A program made the translations under genes and the position numbers. The notes beneath the pieces were generated by a model, which had not been told where the DNA came from, searched no databases, and worked only from the letters and a program-made list of their open reading frames with translations. From JADJPF01 sp964492845 (GTDB taxonomy: Bacteria > Acidobacteriota > Blastocatellia > Chloracidobacteriales > JADJPF01), in the NCBI GenBank assembly GCA_964492845.1, contig CAZBMZ010000024.1, positions 39,537 to 103,536 on the forward strand: a DNA stretch of 64,000 nt, in the 5' to 3' direction. This document shows positions 55,011-63,888 of the stretch, one piece after another (the stretch's first letter is position 1; every line of letters begins with the position of its first letter).

Positions 55011-56420
55011 ATGAAGATAAAAATCTCGGATCTTTGGCAAATAGATGGCACTATTGATCGAGGGGGCTATTTATTTTGGGGAGTGCTTCTTTTTGCTATT
55101 AAGTATAATCTTGACCGTTTAGTTGCTAGCTATTTTTTTAATCGTTCATGGTCGCTTTTTAGTTACTTGATTTTACCTTCTGAAGCTAGGGTAAATAACT
55201 TAAATGTAGATGATCGACCTTTTTACGGCACTTTACTAGCAATGGCAGTGCCTTTTATTGCTGTAGGAGTTTTGCTAACTTTGCGAAGGTTAAGAGATGT
55301 ACAACTACCTAATTGGCTAGTAGTCTTTTTCTTCCTTCCTTTTATTAACCTATTGTATTTCATAATCTTAGCTACACTACCTTCTTATAAAGAAGGTCAA
55401 AAAGAAAGATATACTAATAGCTCAATAAAACGTGTACTTGACCGAGTTATTCCAGAACATCCTATGGGTAGTGCTGCTATGGGATTTTTAATTACTATAC
55501 CTTTATTCCTTGGCTCAACAGTTTTTGCTGTATCTTTACTAGGTAATTATGGATGGAGTTTATTTGTTGGCCTACCATTTACCCTAGGTTTAGTTTCTGT
55601 ACTAGTACATGGGTATCACCGACCAAAAGGATTTATTAGCTGTATACTTGTTTCTTGTCTTTCAATAGTTTTTCTAGGTTTAGGCTTGATTGCTTTTGCT
55701 GTTGAAGGGGCAATTTGTTTATTAATGGCTGCTCCTATTGGGATAGTTCTTGGTGCAATAGGTGGAATAGTTGGCTATTTAATTCAAACTCGGCCTTGGC
55801 TACAAAACGAGTCACACAAAGTAGCAATGATTTTATTGCTAGTTATGCCTGTATTAATTGGAGCAGAATCAAAAAGCCCTGCTGAGGCCCCGTTAATTCC
55901 TGTAACCACTTCTATAGAAGTAAATGCGCCTGCCTCAGTAGTTTGGAATAATGTTGTAACGTTTTCTGAACTACCAGCACCAGACACTTGGCTATTTAAG
56001 TTAGGTGTTGCCTATCCAATAAAAGCAGAAATTAAAGGTCAAGGTGTTGGAGCAATTCGCTACTGTAATTTTTCTACCGGGCCATTTGTTGAACCAATTG
56101 AAATTTGGGACGAACCCAGATTGTTAAAATTCTCAGTAACTTCTCAACCTCCAGCAATGAAAGAACTTACACCTTATTCAGATATTCATCCACCACACTT
56201 AACTAATTATTTGGTTTCTGAAGGTGGGCAATTTTTGCTAACAGAATTACCAAATGGACGAACTAGAATAGAAGGCACAACCTGGTATCGTCATAAGATT
56301 TGGCCTTATAGCTATTGGCAAATCTGGTCAGACGCTATCATTCACCGTATACATTTACGTGTGTTAAAACATATTAAGCATTTGTCAGAAACAAATACTG
56401 CTACTAATACAAAGAATTAA
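55011..56420 (+). CDS. DUF805-like membrane protein with C-terminal SRPBCC domain
   Basis: ATG 55011 follows AAGGAG; 469 residues. The N-terminal 140 residues have the DUF805 pattern (IDRGGYLFWGVLLF, LTLRRLRDVQLPNWLVV) and a further block of helices extends to about 290. The rest is a SRPBCC/polyketide-cyclase-like fold (TTSIEVNAPASVVWNNVVTF, EPRLLKFSV, TRIEGTTWYRHKIWPYSYWQ). An unusual fusion of a membrane domain and a lipid-binding fold. Function unknown. Confidence 0.8.
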   Translation: MKIKISDLWQIDGTIDRGGYLFWGVLLFAIKYNLDRLVASYFFNRSWSLFSYLILPSEARVNNLNVDDRPFYGTLLAMAVPFIAVGVLLTLRRLRDVQLPNWLVVFFFLPFINLLYFIILATLPSYKEGQKERYTNSSIKRVLDRVIPEHPMGSAAMGFLITIPLFLGSTVFAVSLLGNYGWSLFVGLPFTLGLVSVLVHGYHRPKGFISCILVSCLSIVFLGLGLIAFAVEGAICLLMAAPIGIVLGAIGGIVGYLIQTRPWLQNESHKVAMILLLVMPVLIGAESKSPAEAPLIPVTTSIEVNAPASVVWNNVVTFSELPAPDTWLFKLGVAYPIKAEIKGQGVGAIRYCNFSTGPFVEPIEIWDEPRLLKFSVTSQPPAMKELTPYSDIHPPHLTNYLVSEGGQFLLTELPNGRTRIEGTTWYRHKIWPYSYWQIWSDAIIHRIHLRVLKHIKHLSETNTATNTKN

Positions 56421-56454
56421 GCTTAAACCTCTAAGCTATAATTAAATTTTGCTA

Positions 56455-56488
56455 GCCCAGCATTTTCTGTGCTGGGCATATTTTTTAT
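56455..56488 (+). terminator. Intrinsic terminator
   Basis: GCCCAGCA (56455-56462), loop TTTTCTG, TGCTGGGC (56470-56477), then ATATTTTTTAT. T-tract only on the plus strand side. Confidence 0.85.
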
Positions 56489-56494
56489 CTTTTA

Positions 56495-56695
56495 TTATTT
56501 TTGATTAAATAATTCTTCTGCTTCTAAGTTGAAAGTGCTTGCGCATAATTGCCTATTGCTAGCTACTATATCATTTTTAGGGAAAGTTTCAGATTTTGTA
56601 TCTATCAATAAATCTGGGTATTTAGGTAATGACACATTTGTTAAATAAGGCAAGCTAGCTATATGGGCTAAGGTATCTCTGCTAATTCGAGACAT
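56495..56695 (-). CDS. 66-residue protein of unknown function
   Basis: The frame is supported by a strong AGGAGG 4 nt before ATG 56695, which is unlikely by chance. The peptide is polar, with one Cys, several Leu-Pro/Pro-Asp pairs (ASLPYLTNVSLPKYPDLL) and an acidic end (EAEELFNQK). No signal peptide or membrane helix. Nothing recognisable; the single gene stands alone, downstream of a long hairpin. Confidence 0.55.
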   Translation of the reverse strand: MSRISRDTLAHIASLPYLTNVSLPKYPDLLIDTKSETFPKNDIVASNRQLCASTFNLEAEELFNQK

Positions 56696-57208
56696 TCAAC
56701 CTCCTACTACAATAAATATTAATTAAAAATACTTCCTAGTATTACAAAAATTTACTTAATAGGGTAACTACTAGGAAGTTCTCATAGTCACAGATTATCT
56801 AAATGACAAATGAGATAGTATGTCATCTTATCCACTGGAAATATTAGTCAAATAAAAAATATGGTCGTTATCTTTTTAACAGATGAAGTTAAAAAAGCGG
56901 CTAATGGTTCGTATTAACTATTGAATGGCTAAAACTAGATCAAGTTTTTAGATCTTATCTTTGAAATTGTGAGATAGAAACTAAATAATTAGGTAATTTA
57001 CAGAGCATGCATAGATGGATTGTGAAAAATTTATTGATTGCGCATAATAGCATGTTTTGAAAAAAACACTTTTAGCTTTTCTTTATAGTTATTTGAGTTA
57101 ATCAATATCTAAAACAAATTCAGTAATAGCGACTTAAGGAGATTAACGGTAATTAACAAAGTGATAAAGTAAACTGACTTTATAAAGCTTTTTTACTACT
57201 GTATTTAT
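56696..57208. other. Intergenic region with long hairpin
   Basis: About 510 nt without a gene. The main feature is the inverted repeat ACTTCCTAGTA (56731-56741) / TACTAGGAAGT (56769-56779), extended inward by TTAC/GTAA, in the presumed 5' leader of the small minus-strand gene. A shorter ATGACA/TGTCAT pair lies near 56802-56826. An AAGGAG at about 57135 has no frame after it. Otherwise featureless and AT-rich. Confidence 0.5.
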
Positions 57209-58240
57209 ATGCGGGCTAACCTATTAATTAAACCAGGGCAAATTGAGTTAAGGGAAATAGAAACTCCCTCACCAGAAGAAGGTGAAGTTTTAGTAAAAGT
57301 ACGAGCAGCATTAACTTGTGGAACAGACCTAAAAACTTTTTTACGTGGACATCCAAAATTCCCTTTACCAGCACTTTTTGGACATGAATTTTCAGGAGAA
57401 ATTGCTAAAGTCGGACGTAATGTTAAACAATTTCGTGAGGGTGATTCTGTTATGTCAGCACCTTCTGGGCCTTGTGGTACTTGTTATTTTTGCCAACGCC
57501 AGCAAGAAAATATTTGTCCTGCTGTTATGGAAAATTATACTCTAGGAGCTTACGCAGAATATATTAAAGTCCCTGCCCATGTCGTATCACAAAATATGTT
57601 TGAAAAACCTGCTGAACTCTCTTTTAAGGAAGCCGCTGTCCTAGAACCTTTAGCTTGTGTTATGCACGGATTAAGTATGCTAAAACTACGTGAAGATGAC
57701 ACAGTAGTTATAATAGGATCTGGTGCTATTGGTCTACTTCATTTATTAGCTTTGCAAGCTCTTGGACTTGAAAAAATAATTGTTTTAGGTCGTCGTCCTT
57801 ATCGTTTAGAAATTGCCCGTAAATTAAATGCTTATCGAGTTGTTGATTTTAATGAAGGTCAACCACACGCTAGAGAAATGATTTTAGCTGCTACTAATGG
57901 TCGTGGTGCGGATATAGTAATTGAATGTACTGGAACTCCTTCTGTTTGGGAATCTGCTATAAATATTGCTCGTCGTGGTGGTGAAGTAGTCCTATTTGGT
58001 GGTTGTAAGCCTGGAACTACAGTAACCTTTGACACTCAACGCTTGCATTATGACCAAATCACTCTACGTAGCCCATTTCATTTAACCCGCAATTCTGTTA
58101 GACAAGCTTATGAACTGCTAGCAGGTAGCAGACTACTAGCTACTAGCTTAATTACAGATACTTATCCGCTAGATCAATTAGATCAAGTTTTTTCCTTATT
58201 ACAGAAAGGTGATTGCATTAAATATGCAGTCATTCCCTAA
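57209..58240 (+). CDS. Zinc-dependent medium-chain dehydrogenase (MDR) 1
   Basis: A 343-residue alcohol-dehydrogenase-family enzyme: CGTDLKTFLRGHPKFPLPAL with catalytic Cys, GHEFSGEI, four structural zinc cysteines in GPCGTCYFCQRQQENIC, catalytic Glu in EPLACVMHG, and the NAD(P) motif VIIGSGAIGLLHL. Resembles sorbitol/threonine dehydrogenases. The following gene is a second member of the family, 6 nt downstream. Substrate unknown. Confidence 0.9.
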   Translation: MRANLLIKPGQIELREIETPSPEEGEVLVKVRAALTCGTDLKTFLRGHPKFPLPALFGHEFSGEIAKVGRNVKQFREGDSVMSAPSGPCGTCYFCQRQQENICPAVMENYTLGAYAEYIKVPAHVVSQNMFEKPAELSFKEAAVLEPLACVMHGLSMLKLREDDTVVIIGSGAIGLLHLLALQALGLEKIIVLGRRPYRLEIARKLNAYRVVDFNEGQPHAREMILAATNGRGADIVIECTGTPSVWESAINIARRGGEVVLFGGCKPGTTVTFDTQRLHYDQITLRSPFHLTRNSVRQAYELLAGSRLLATSLITDTYPLDQLDQVFSLLQKGDCIKYAVIP

Positions 58241-58246
58241 ATTGTT

Positions 58247-59278
58247 ATGCTAATGAAAGTTGCCCGTCTTTATGATTTTGATGACATCAGAATTGAAGAA
58301 ATGCCTGTGCCTGAAGTTGGCCCTAGAGAAGCTTTAGTACAAGTAAAAGCTTGTGGTATTTGTTCAGGTGATGTAACGCCTTGGTATATTCGTAAAAAAG
58401 CCCCAATAGTGCTTGGTCATGAACCTGCCGGACGTATTGCCGCTATTGGTTCAGAGGTAAAAGATTTTCAAGTAGGGGATCGTGTTTTTGTCCATCATCA
58501 CGCACCTTGTTTTACTTGTCGCCATTGTCGTCGCGGCTATTTTTCAATGTGTAGCACCTGGAAAGCTACTTCCTTAAAACCAGGTGGTATTGCTGAGTAT
58601 TTTTTAGTTCCAGAAATCAACTTACGTGTAGATACATTAAAACTTCCTGATAGTGTTTCTTATGAAGAAGGAGCATTAATTGAGCCTACTGCTTGTTCAG
58701 TACGTGCTTTTAAGCGAGCGCAAATAAAGGGCGGTGAGCGTGTTTTACAAATAGGTCTTGGGATAATGGGACAGCTTAATGTTTTGCTAGCTCGCCATTA
58801 TGGAGCAAAAGAAATTATTGGGGCTGATTTGGTAGAATCACGTTGTCAACGTGCCTTACAATTAGGTGCTGACACAGTAATCAATGCTAGTAAAGAAGAT
58901 TTACGCGAGGCTGTAAGCCGTATTACAAATGGAGAAATGGCAGACCTGGTTATTGTTGGGCCTCCAACACCTAGCGTAATGAAGCTTGGGATTGAATGCG
59001 CTGGCAAAGGCAGTACAGTAGTATTTTTTATGGGATCTGCACCAGGTGAAAAAATGGAAATCGAGCCACATCACCTTTATTTTAATGAAATTACTCTAGT
59101 TTCTAGTTATTCCTGTGGCCCATATGACACTAGAGAAGCTTTAGAGCTTATTTCCCGACGTGTTATTACAGCAGATCAAGTTATTACAGACCGTTTTCCC
59201 ATTGAGGAAACACAAAAAGCTTTTAACCTAATGGCTCAGGTTGGAGATACTCTAAAATCAGTAGTTATCTTTAAGTAA
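58247..59278 (+). CDS. Zinc-dependent medium-chain dehydrogenase (MDR) 2
   Basis: Also 343 residues, with ACGICSGDVTPWYI (catalytic Cys), GHEPAGRI, structural cysteines in APCFTCRHCRRGYFSMC, EPTACSVRAF, and VLQIGLGIMGQLNVLLA in the nucleotide site (GLGIMG). The ATG at 58247 is followed at once by another (MLM). The tandem pair may oxidise successive intermediates of one polyol or alcohol pathway, by analogy only; they clearly share a transcript ended at 59306. Confidence 0.9.
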   Translation: MLMKVARLYDFDDIRIEEMPVPEVGPREALVQVKACGICSGDVTPWYIRKKAPIVLGHEPAGRIAAIGSEVKDFQVGDRVFVHHHAPCFTCRHCRRGYFSMCSTWKATSLKPGGIAEYFLVPEINLRVDTLKLPDSVSYEEGALIEPTACSVRAFKRAQIKGGERVLQIGLGIMGQLNVLLARHYGAKEIIGADLVESRCQRALQLGADTVINASKEDLREAVSRITNGEMADLVIVGPPTPSVMKLGIECAGKGSTVVFFMGSAPGEKMEIEPHHLYFNEITLVSSYSCGPYDTREALELISRRVITADQVITDRFPIEETQKAFNLMAQVGDTLKSVVIFK

Positions 59279-59305
59279 GTTAAGACATTCCATAAAATTA
59301 AAGAG

Positions 59306-59337
59306 AAAATAGCTATATTCGTATAGCTATTTTTTTT
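59306..59337 (+). terminator. UUCG-capped intrinsic terminator
   Basis: AAAATAGCTATA (59306-59317), TTCG tetraloop, TATAGCTATTTT (59322-59333), then a T-run. It ends the dehydrogenase operon, leaving the following nuclease-helicase genes as a separate unit. Confidence 0.92.
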
Positions 59338-59377
59338 TATTATAAGCTTTATTAAAACTGACAAAAAACTAGCTACA

Positions 59378-60178
59378 ATGAACACTATTTTAATAACACA
59401 TTCTACTGACCAAAATTTTTTAGATTTGTTTCGAGCCGACCTAGCTTCTTGTAACGAATCAGTGATAATACTATCGCCTTTTTTATCATATAATCGAGCA
59501 GCTAATTATTATCCTGTTTTAAGTAGCTTAAAAATAAGAAATATTGCTATTGAAATTTATGCTAAACCTAAAAATGAACAACCTTTTGGCTTGCAAGCAA
59601 AATTTGATGAAGTAGAGAAAGAATTAAAGAAAATAGGAGTAAGCTTTTTTACTAGACCAGGTATGCATGAAAAGGTTGGAGTTATTGATAACAAAATACT
59701 TTGGCATGGCAGCTTAAATATTTTTTCTCACAATGATACAAAAGAATCTATGTTGCGCTTTGAATCCGAAGATTTGGCTAATGAAGTTTTAGCAGACCTT
59801 AAAATAAAATCTATAGCAAATATAAATGATGATGCTTCTGATAATAAAGCTAATTCTATTGCAACTTTACAAGAAAATGTTAGTTGTCCAGAATGCCAAA
59901 GGGCGATGATTTTTTTTGAAAATGCAAACCTTTGGCTTTGTAGCAATAGCCCTAGCTGTTCAGGAATGAGTGAAGCCGCTAATAAAAATTTAGATAGTAA
60001 TGATTCTGATAAAAAACAACCTTTTAGCCTAAATTGTCCAGTTTGTAACTCTCTTATGAAAATACATAGAAGTGTTTTTCTAAAAATATCTTGTACTAAT
60101 GAAGATTGTGGATTTTCTTTTGATCCTCGTATTTCTGCAAGTTTATTAAGGGTTATGCGTCGGGGGACAAAGAAATGA
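59378..60178 (+). CDS. Phospholipase-D-like nuclease with two topoisomerase-type zinc ribbons
   Basis: A 266-residue protein with one HKD motif: H97-E-K99-VGVI-D104 and the following LWHGSLN, so it would act as a dimer like bacterial Nuc. Two CxxC zinc ribbons follow: CPECQRAM...LWLCSNSPSCSG (about 167-195) and CPVCNSLM...CTNEDCGF (about 220-250), as in topoisomerase I C-terminal domains, suggesting DNA binding. It overlaps the helicase gene by 4 nt (ATGA). Such small PLD nucleases occur as DrmC (DISARM) and DpdK (Dpd) in phage defence; which, if either, is undecided. Confidence 0.85.
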   Translation: MNTILITHSTDQNFLDLFRADLASCNESVIILSPFLSYNRAANYYPVLSSLKIRNIAIEIYAKPKNEQPFGLQAKFDEVEKELKKIGVSFFTRPGMHEKVGVIDNKILWHGSLNIFSHNDTKESMLRFESEDLANEVLADLKIKSIANINDDASDNKANSIATLQENVSCPECQRAMIFFENANLWLCSNSPSCSGMSEAANKNLDSNDSDKKQPFSLNCPVCNSLMKIHRSVFLKISCTNEDCGFSFDPRISASLLRVMRRGTKK

Positions 60179-63100
60179 CCTTAACTTTTGAAGTTGGAAG
60201 CAAAGTAAGATGTCGCAACCAGGTTTGGGAAGTAATTAAAATTGAAAATAACGAGGATGATTCTTGGACTGTGCGGCTTTACCCTGAAAACGGGGGCAAA
60301 ATACAATCATTTCTTTATCCTCTTACACCTATTGAAATTGTTCGCTCTGCTTTTGATAGCCTGCAAGAAGGTTGGGTTGACCATATTAATAATTATTTGC
60401 TTTTAACTAATGCTACACGTTTATCATTAGTTTATGAGTATGATAAATTACTAAGTATAAGTAACTCAAAGATGATACCTGAACCATATCAACTATTAGC
60501 AGTAAAAAAAGTAATGGAGTCTTTACGACAGCGTTTTTTAATTGCTGATGATGTTGGACTTGGAAAAACAATAGAAGCAGGCTTGATTATGCAAGAATTA
60601 GCTGCTCGTCATCGAGGTATGAGGGTTTTAATTATTGTGCCTGCATCGTTACAAGACCAATGGAAAAAGGAAATGCAGCGACATTTCCATAGAACTTTTT
60701 ATATTTATAATCGTCGCAAAATGGAAGGTATAAGAGAGCTTGTAGACGAGAGCTTAAACCCTTGGCTTGCTAAAAATTCCATAATTACATCTATTGATTG
60801 GATTAAGCCTCAATTTGAAGGAAGTGGAGTAGCTAAACGTAACAATAACAAGGTTTATGATCAGCTTATGAAAGTAGAAAAGCCTTGGGATTTAGTAATC
60901 ATTGATGAAGCGCATTATGTAGCAACAGACTCTAACCGGGCCGAGCTTGCAAAAGCAGTTCAAGCAAAATGTGATAGCTTGCTTTTAACAACCGCTACAC
61001 CTCATTCAGGCAATGCAGAGCATTTCTTTAATTTATTAAACCTAATAGATCCTTTTATGTTTTCTGATCCTGAAGACCTAAATAGACCTGATGCTAGAGA
61101 GCGTATTGATAAAGTGATGATTCGACGAGGCAAAGAAACTATTTTTGAATTAGACGACAAAGGCGAATTAGTAAAAAAATTTAAGGATCGTGAACCTCAT
61201 GCAATTGAAATAGATTTTTCAGAAAGTGAAACAGAACTTTATAAACTTGTCTCAGATTACACGGCTGAAGGGTGGGCAACGCTCAATAGAAAGCGAAAAA
61301 TTTCTGCTTCTGATAGAAATATTGGAAAGTTTTTGCTTACCCTGGTACAAAAACGGATGGTTTCCAGCTTATATGCTTTACAAGAAACCTTAAAACGTCG
61401 CATTGATAGTATAGTAGAAACGCGGACTATTTCTAAAATAGGCTCTTTAGATAGCCAAGAAATCAAAGAAATCAAACGACTTCTTAAAGATTATGGCAAT
61501 AGCGAATTAATGGAAGATGAAGACCGAGAGTTAGTTGAGCGTTATATTGAAACTCAAAAAATCCAAGCTATGTATGCAGAAAGAACCAATGAAATTAAAA
61601 CGCTACGTAGCTTTTTAGAAACAACTCAAGACATAATAAATAGCAGTAAAGATAGCAAATTAGCCTGGCTAGTTAAATTTTTGCAACAGCTTTTTGCTAA
61701 AGATCCTACAGAAAAAGTAATTATTTTTACTGAATACCGAGATACGCTAGATTACTTGAAATCCAAGTTAGAAAAAGAATGGTTTCTTGATTCTAATACA
61801 ATAGTAACAATTCATGGTGGTATGGCTTTAGGCGAAACTGACGAAGAACCAAAAACAAAGCTTTATGCAGAACGCCAATTTAATGATCCTAAAACTAGGA
61901 TTTTGCTTGCTACTGATGCAGCATCTGAAGGATTAAACTTGCAGCGTTATTGTCATATTTTGATAAATTATGAACTGCCTTGGAATCCAAACAGGCTAGA
62001 GCAAAGAATAGGGCGGATACATCGTTATGGTCAGCGGCGAGTTGCTCAAGTTTATAATTTAATGATCAAAGGTTCTAAGGAAGCGGAAATATTTAAGAGA
62101 CTACAAGATAAAATAGAAATAATTCGTAAGCATCTTGGAAATATGGCTGAGGTACTAGGAATATTAGAAAAATTTTCTTTAGATGAGCTAATTTTGCGAG
62201 TCTTAGACCGTTCGTTAGATGTAAGCAAAGTTGGAGAAATAGCAGAGCAAGAACTAAAGAAAATGGAAGCAATCGCCGCAGAGTTACGCAAAACCCAATT
62301 TTTATCAGGGTGCCGACAATTTACTCGTGCAGATATTGATCAAGCTAATGATGCTATTACAGCATCACAAAAAGCAATTCCTACACATAAAGACATACAA
62401 ACATTTGTAGAAATTTTTTTGCATGTCTATGGAGATTTAGCTAGCGGTGAAAAAGATATGCGTAAACTTCACCCAACACAATATAAAGGGGTTTATCGCT
62501 TATTAGTGCCTTCAGTTATACAAGATGACAAGTTGCCAAAAATTTACCCTCGTATAACTTTTGAACGAGAAATAGCAACTCGTGATTGGTCACACGCTCA
62601 AGAGCCGGAATTTCTTGCCTTTGGGCATCCTTTAATTGAAAGAATGGTTCATTATTGCAGGGTGATAAATGCAGCAGAACTTGGTGGTAAATTGTCTTGC
62701 ATTGTAGCTGATTACTTAGGCTTACCATGCGTAGTTTTTAACTTTCTACTTAGGTTTGAAGATAAGCTTGGGCGCGTAATTCGAGAGGAAATAGAACCTA
62801 TTTTTGTTAATCAAGAAAGCGAAGTTGATGCTAATTTTGGTCATAAAATTTATTTAAGTAAAGGTCTACCTAATATAGAAGCAAATTTATCAACATTAGC
62901 AATGGTAAAAGCAAGGATTCAAAACTTACGACAAGCAGCAGAAAGCTATATTCGCTCTAAATATCAAGAATATTACAAAAGAGTAGAAACTAAGCGTAAC
63001 CAAGAAATAGAAATTTTAATTAAAGATTTAGAACATTTTGACAGAGGAAAAAAGGAATTTTGGGGAGAAAGATTAAAAGAACTTCAACCACAAGATGAAC

Positions 63101-63273
63101 TTTTTGAGGAAAAAATTGACCCTACATTAAGGGGGCAAGTCACCCGTATAAAGAACCAACTCCAAACGCATGAACATAGAATGCAGGAACGCCGCGACGA
63201 AATAGAAAAAATGCGTTTAGGTGCTTTTCCTGCTCCAGAAATATTAAATATGGTAATTGTCACAAGAGCTTAA
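60175..63273 (+). CDS. SNF2/RapA-like DNA helicase-translocase (DrmD-like)
   Basis: The 1032-residue protein has an N-terminal SH3-like stretch (GSKVRCRNQVWEVI), then an SF2 SNF2 core: Walker A DDVGLGKTIEAGL (K131), VPASLQDQW, IIDEAHYVA (DEAH), TTATPHSGNAEHFF, TEYRDTLDYL, ATDAASEGLNLQ and QRIGRIHRYGQ. The C-terminal 350 residues are helical with a long coiled coil near 930-1020. Length and layout resemble DISARM DrmD, with Dpd DpdE and RapA as alternatives. It overlaps the PLD gene by 4 nt and precedes the truncated gene by 24 nt. Confidence 0.88.
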   Translation: MTLTFEVGSKVRCRNQVWEVIKIENNEDDSWTVRLYPENGGKIQSFLYPLTPIEIVRSAFDSLQEGWVDHINNYLLLTNATRLSLVYEYDKLLSISNSKMIPEPYQLLAVKKVMESLRQRFLIADDVGLGKTIEAGLIMQELAARHRGMRVLIIVPASLQDQWKKEMQRHFHRTFYIYNRRKMEGIRELVDESLNPWLAKNSIITSIDWIKPQFEGSGVAKRNNNKVYDQLMKVEKPWDLVIIDEAHYVATDSNRAELAKAVQAKCDSLLLTTATPHSGNAEHFFNLLNLIDPFMFSDPEDLNRPDARERIDKVMIRRGKETIFELDDKGELVKKFKDREPHAIEIDFSESETELYKLVSDYTAEGWATLNRKRKISASDRNIGKFLLTLVQKRMVSSLYALQETLKRRIDSIVETRTISKIGSLDSQEIKEIKRLLKDYGNSELMEDEDRELVERYIETQKIQAMYAERTNEIKTLRSFLETTQDIINSSKDSKLAWLVKFLQQLFAKDPTEKVIIFTEYRDTLDYLKSKLEKEWFLDSNTIVTIHGGMALGETDEEPKTKLYAERQFNDPKTRILLATDAASEGLNLQRYCHILINYELPWNPNRLEQRIGRIHRYGQRRVAQVYNLMIKGSKEAEIFKRLQDKIEIIRKHLGNMAEVLGILEKFSLDELILRVLDRSLDVSKVGEIAEQELKKMEAIAAELRKTQFLSGCRQFTRADIDQANDAITASQKAIPTHKDIQTFVEIFLHVYGDLASGEKDMRKLHPTQYKGVYRLLVPSVIQDDKLPKIYPRITFEREIATRDWSHAQEPEFLAFGHPLIERMVHYCRVINAAELGGKLSCIVADYLGLPCVVFNFLLRFEDKLGRVIREEIEPIFVNQESEVDANFGHKIYLSKGLPNIEANLSTLAMVKARIQNLRQAAESYIRSKYQEYYKRVETKRNQEIEILIKDLEHFDRGKKEFWGERLKELQPQDELFEEKIDPTLRGQVTRIKNQLQTHEHRMQERRDEIEKMRLGAFPAPEILNMVIVTRA

Positions 63274-63297
63274 AGAAAAGGAAATAATAGGAAAATC

Positions 63298-63792
63298 ATG
63301 AGTAGCACAGATAAATTAATTAATCTTCGCCGTACACAACAAGACCTTTATCAATACCCTACTTCTAGCAAATGGTACATGACTTTAAGCAAAGCTATTT
63401 CTTTTTTTGAGCTAGCAGAAACTTCAACCAATGCTTTAGACCGTTTTCGCAATTTTTGGTCAGCACTTTACAACTTGTTTATTTTGTATGGCAAAGTAGG
63501 CGAAGATGAAATAAACCGCTATCACTTTTGGATTAAGGACTCAATTAATATTCCTGAGTTTCGCACAATTGCACAAGAAAAAAACTGGCAAAAGTTTTTA
63601 GCTGATATTGAAAAGACTAGGAAAATTTTATTTTTTGATAGTCATAGAGCTAAATGGCGTGAAGCTAATCAAATACTTGACTCATGGCAAAAAGCAGCAG
63701 AAAAAAACATAGATACTAATGACAGAACAAAACCCGCCGCAAGCTATCGCGCTTTAGCGCGGGTAGATAGGCGGGTTTCTCTCTGGCTTTAG
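63298..63792 (+). pseudogene. Helical, possibly HEPN-like protein interrupted by a mobile element
   Basis: A 164-codon frame starting 24 nt after the helicase. The first about 140 residues are alpha-helical; ALDRFRNFWSALYNLFILYG loosely resembles the first helices of HEPN ribonucleases, but the R-x4-6-H motif is not visible. The last 25 or so residues (from about NDRTKPAASYRAL) are encoded by the GC-rich hairpin and so probably belong to an inserted element, meaning the original C-terminus is lost or lies beyond the window. The frame may still be translated as a truncated protein. Confidence 0.5.
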
Positions 63793-63795
63793 CCA
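63730..63795. mobile_element. Branched hairpin, probable left end of an IS200/IS605-family element
   Basis: AAACCCGCC (63730-63738) pairs with GGCGGGTTT (63770-63778); inside, CTATC/GATAG and CGCGC-TTTA-GCGCG stems stack, with an asymmetric GCAAG bulge. A second small hairpin TGGC-TTTA-GCCA follows at 63784-63795 with the same loop. Imperfect subterminal hairpins of this type are recognised by the Y1 transposase of IS605-like elements. A TnpB-like start lies 94 nt downstream. The exact left boundary is not determinable from this window. Confidence 0.55.
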
Positions 63796-63888
63796 TAAGT
63801 TTTTAGGAAAATAAAGTTAAATAAAGATTGCTAAATAAAATATAAGAAGATATAATAGCAAACAAATATTGGTTAGAGAAACAACAGT

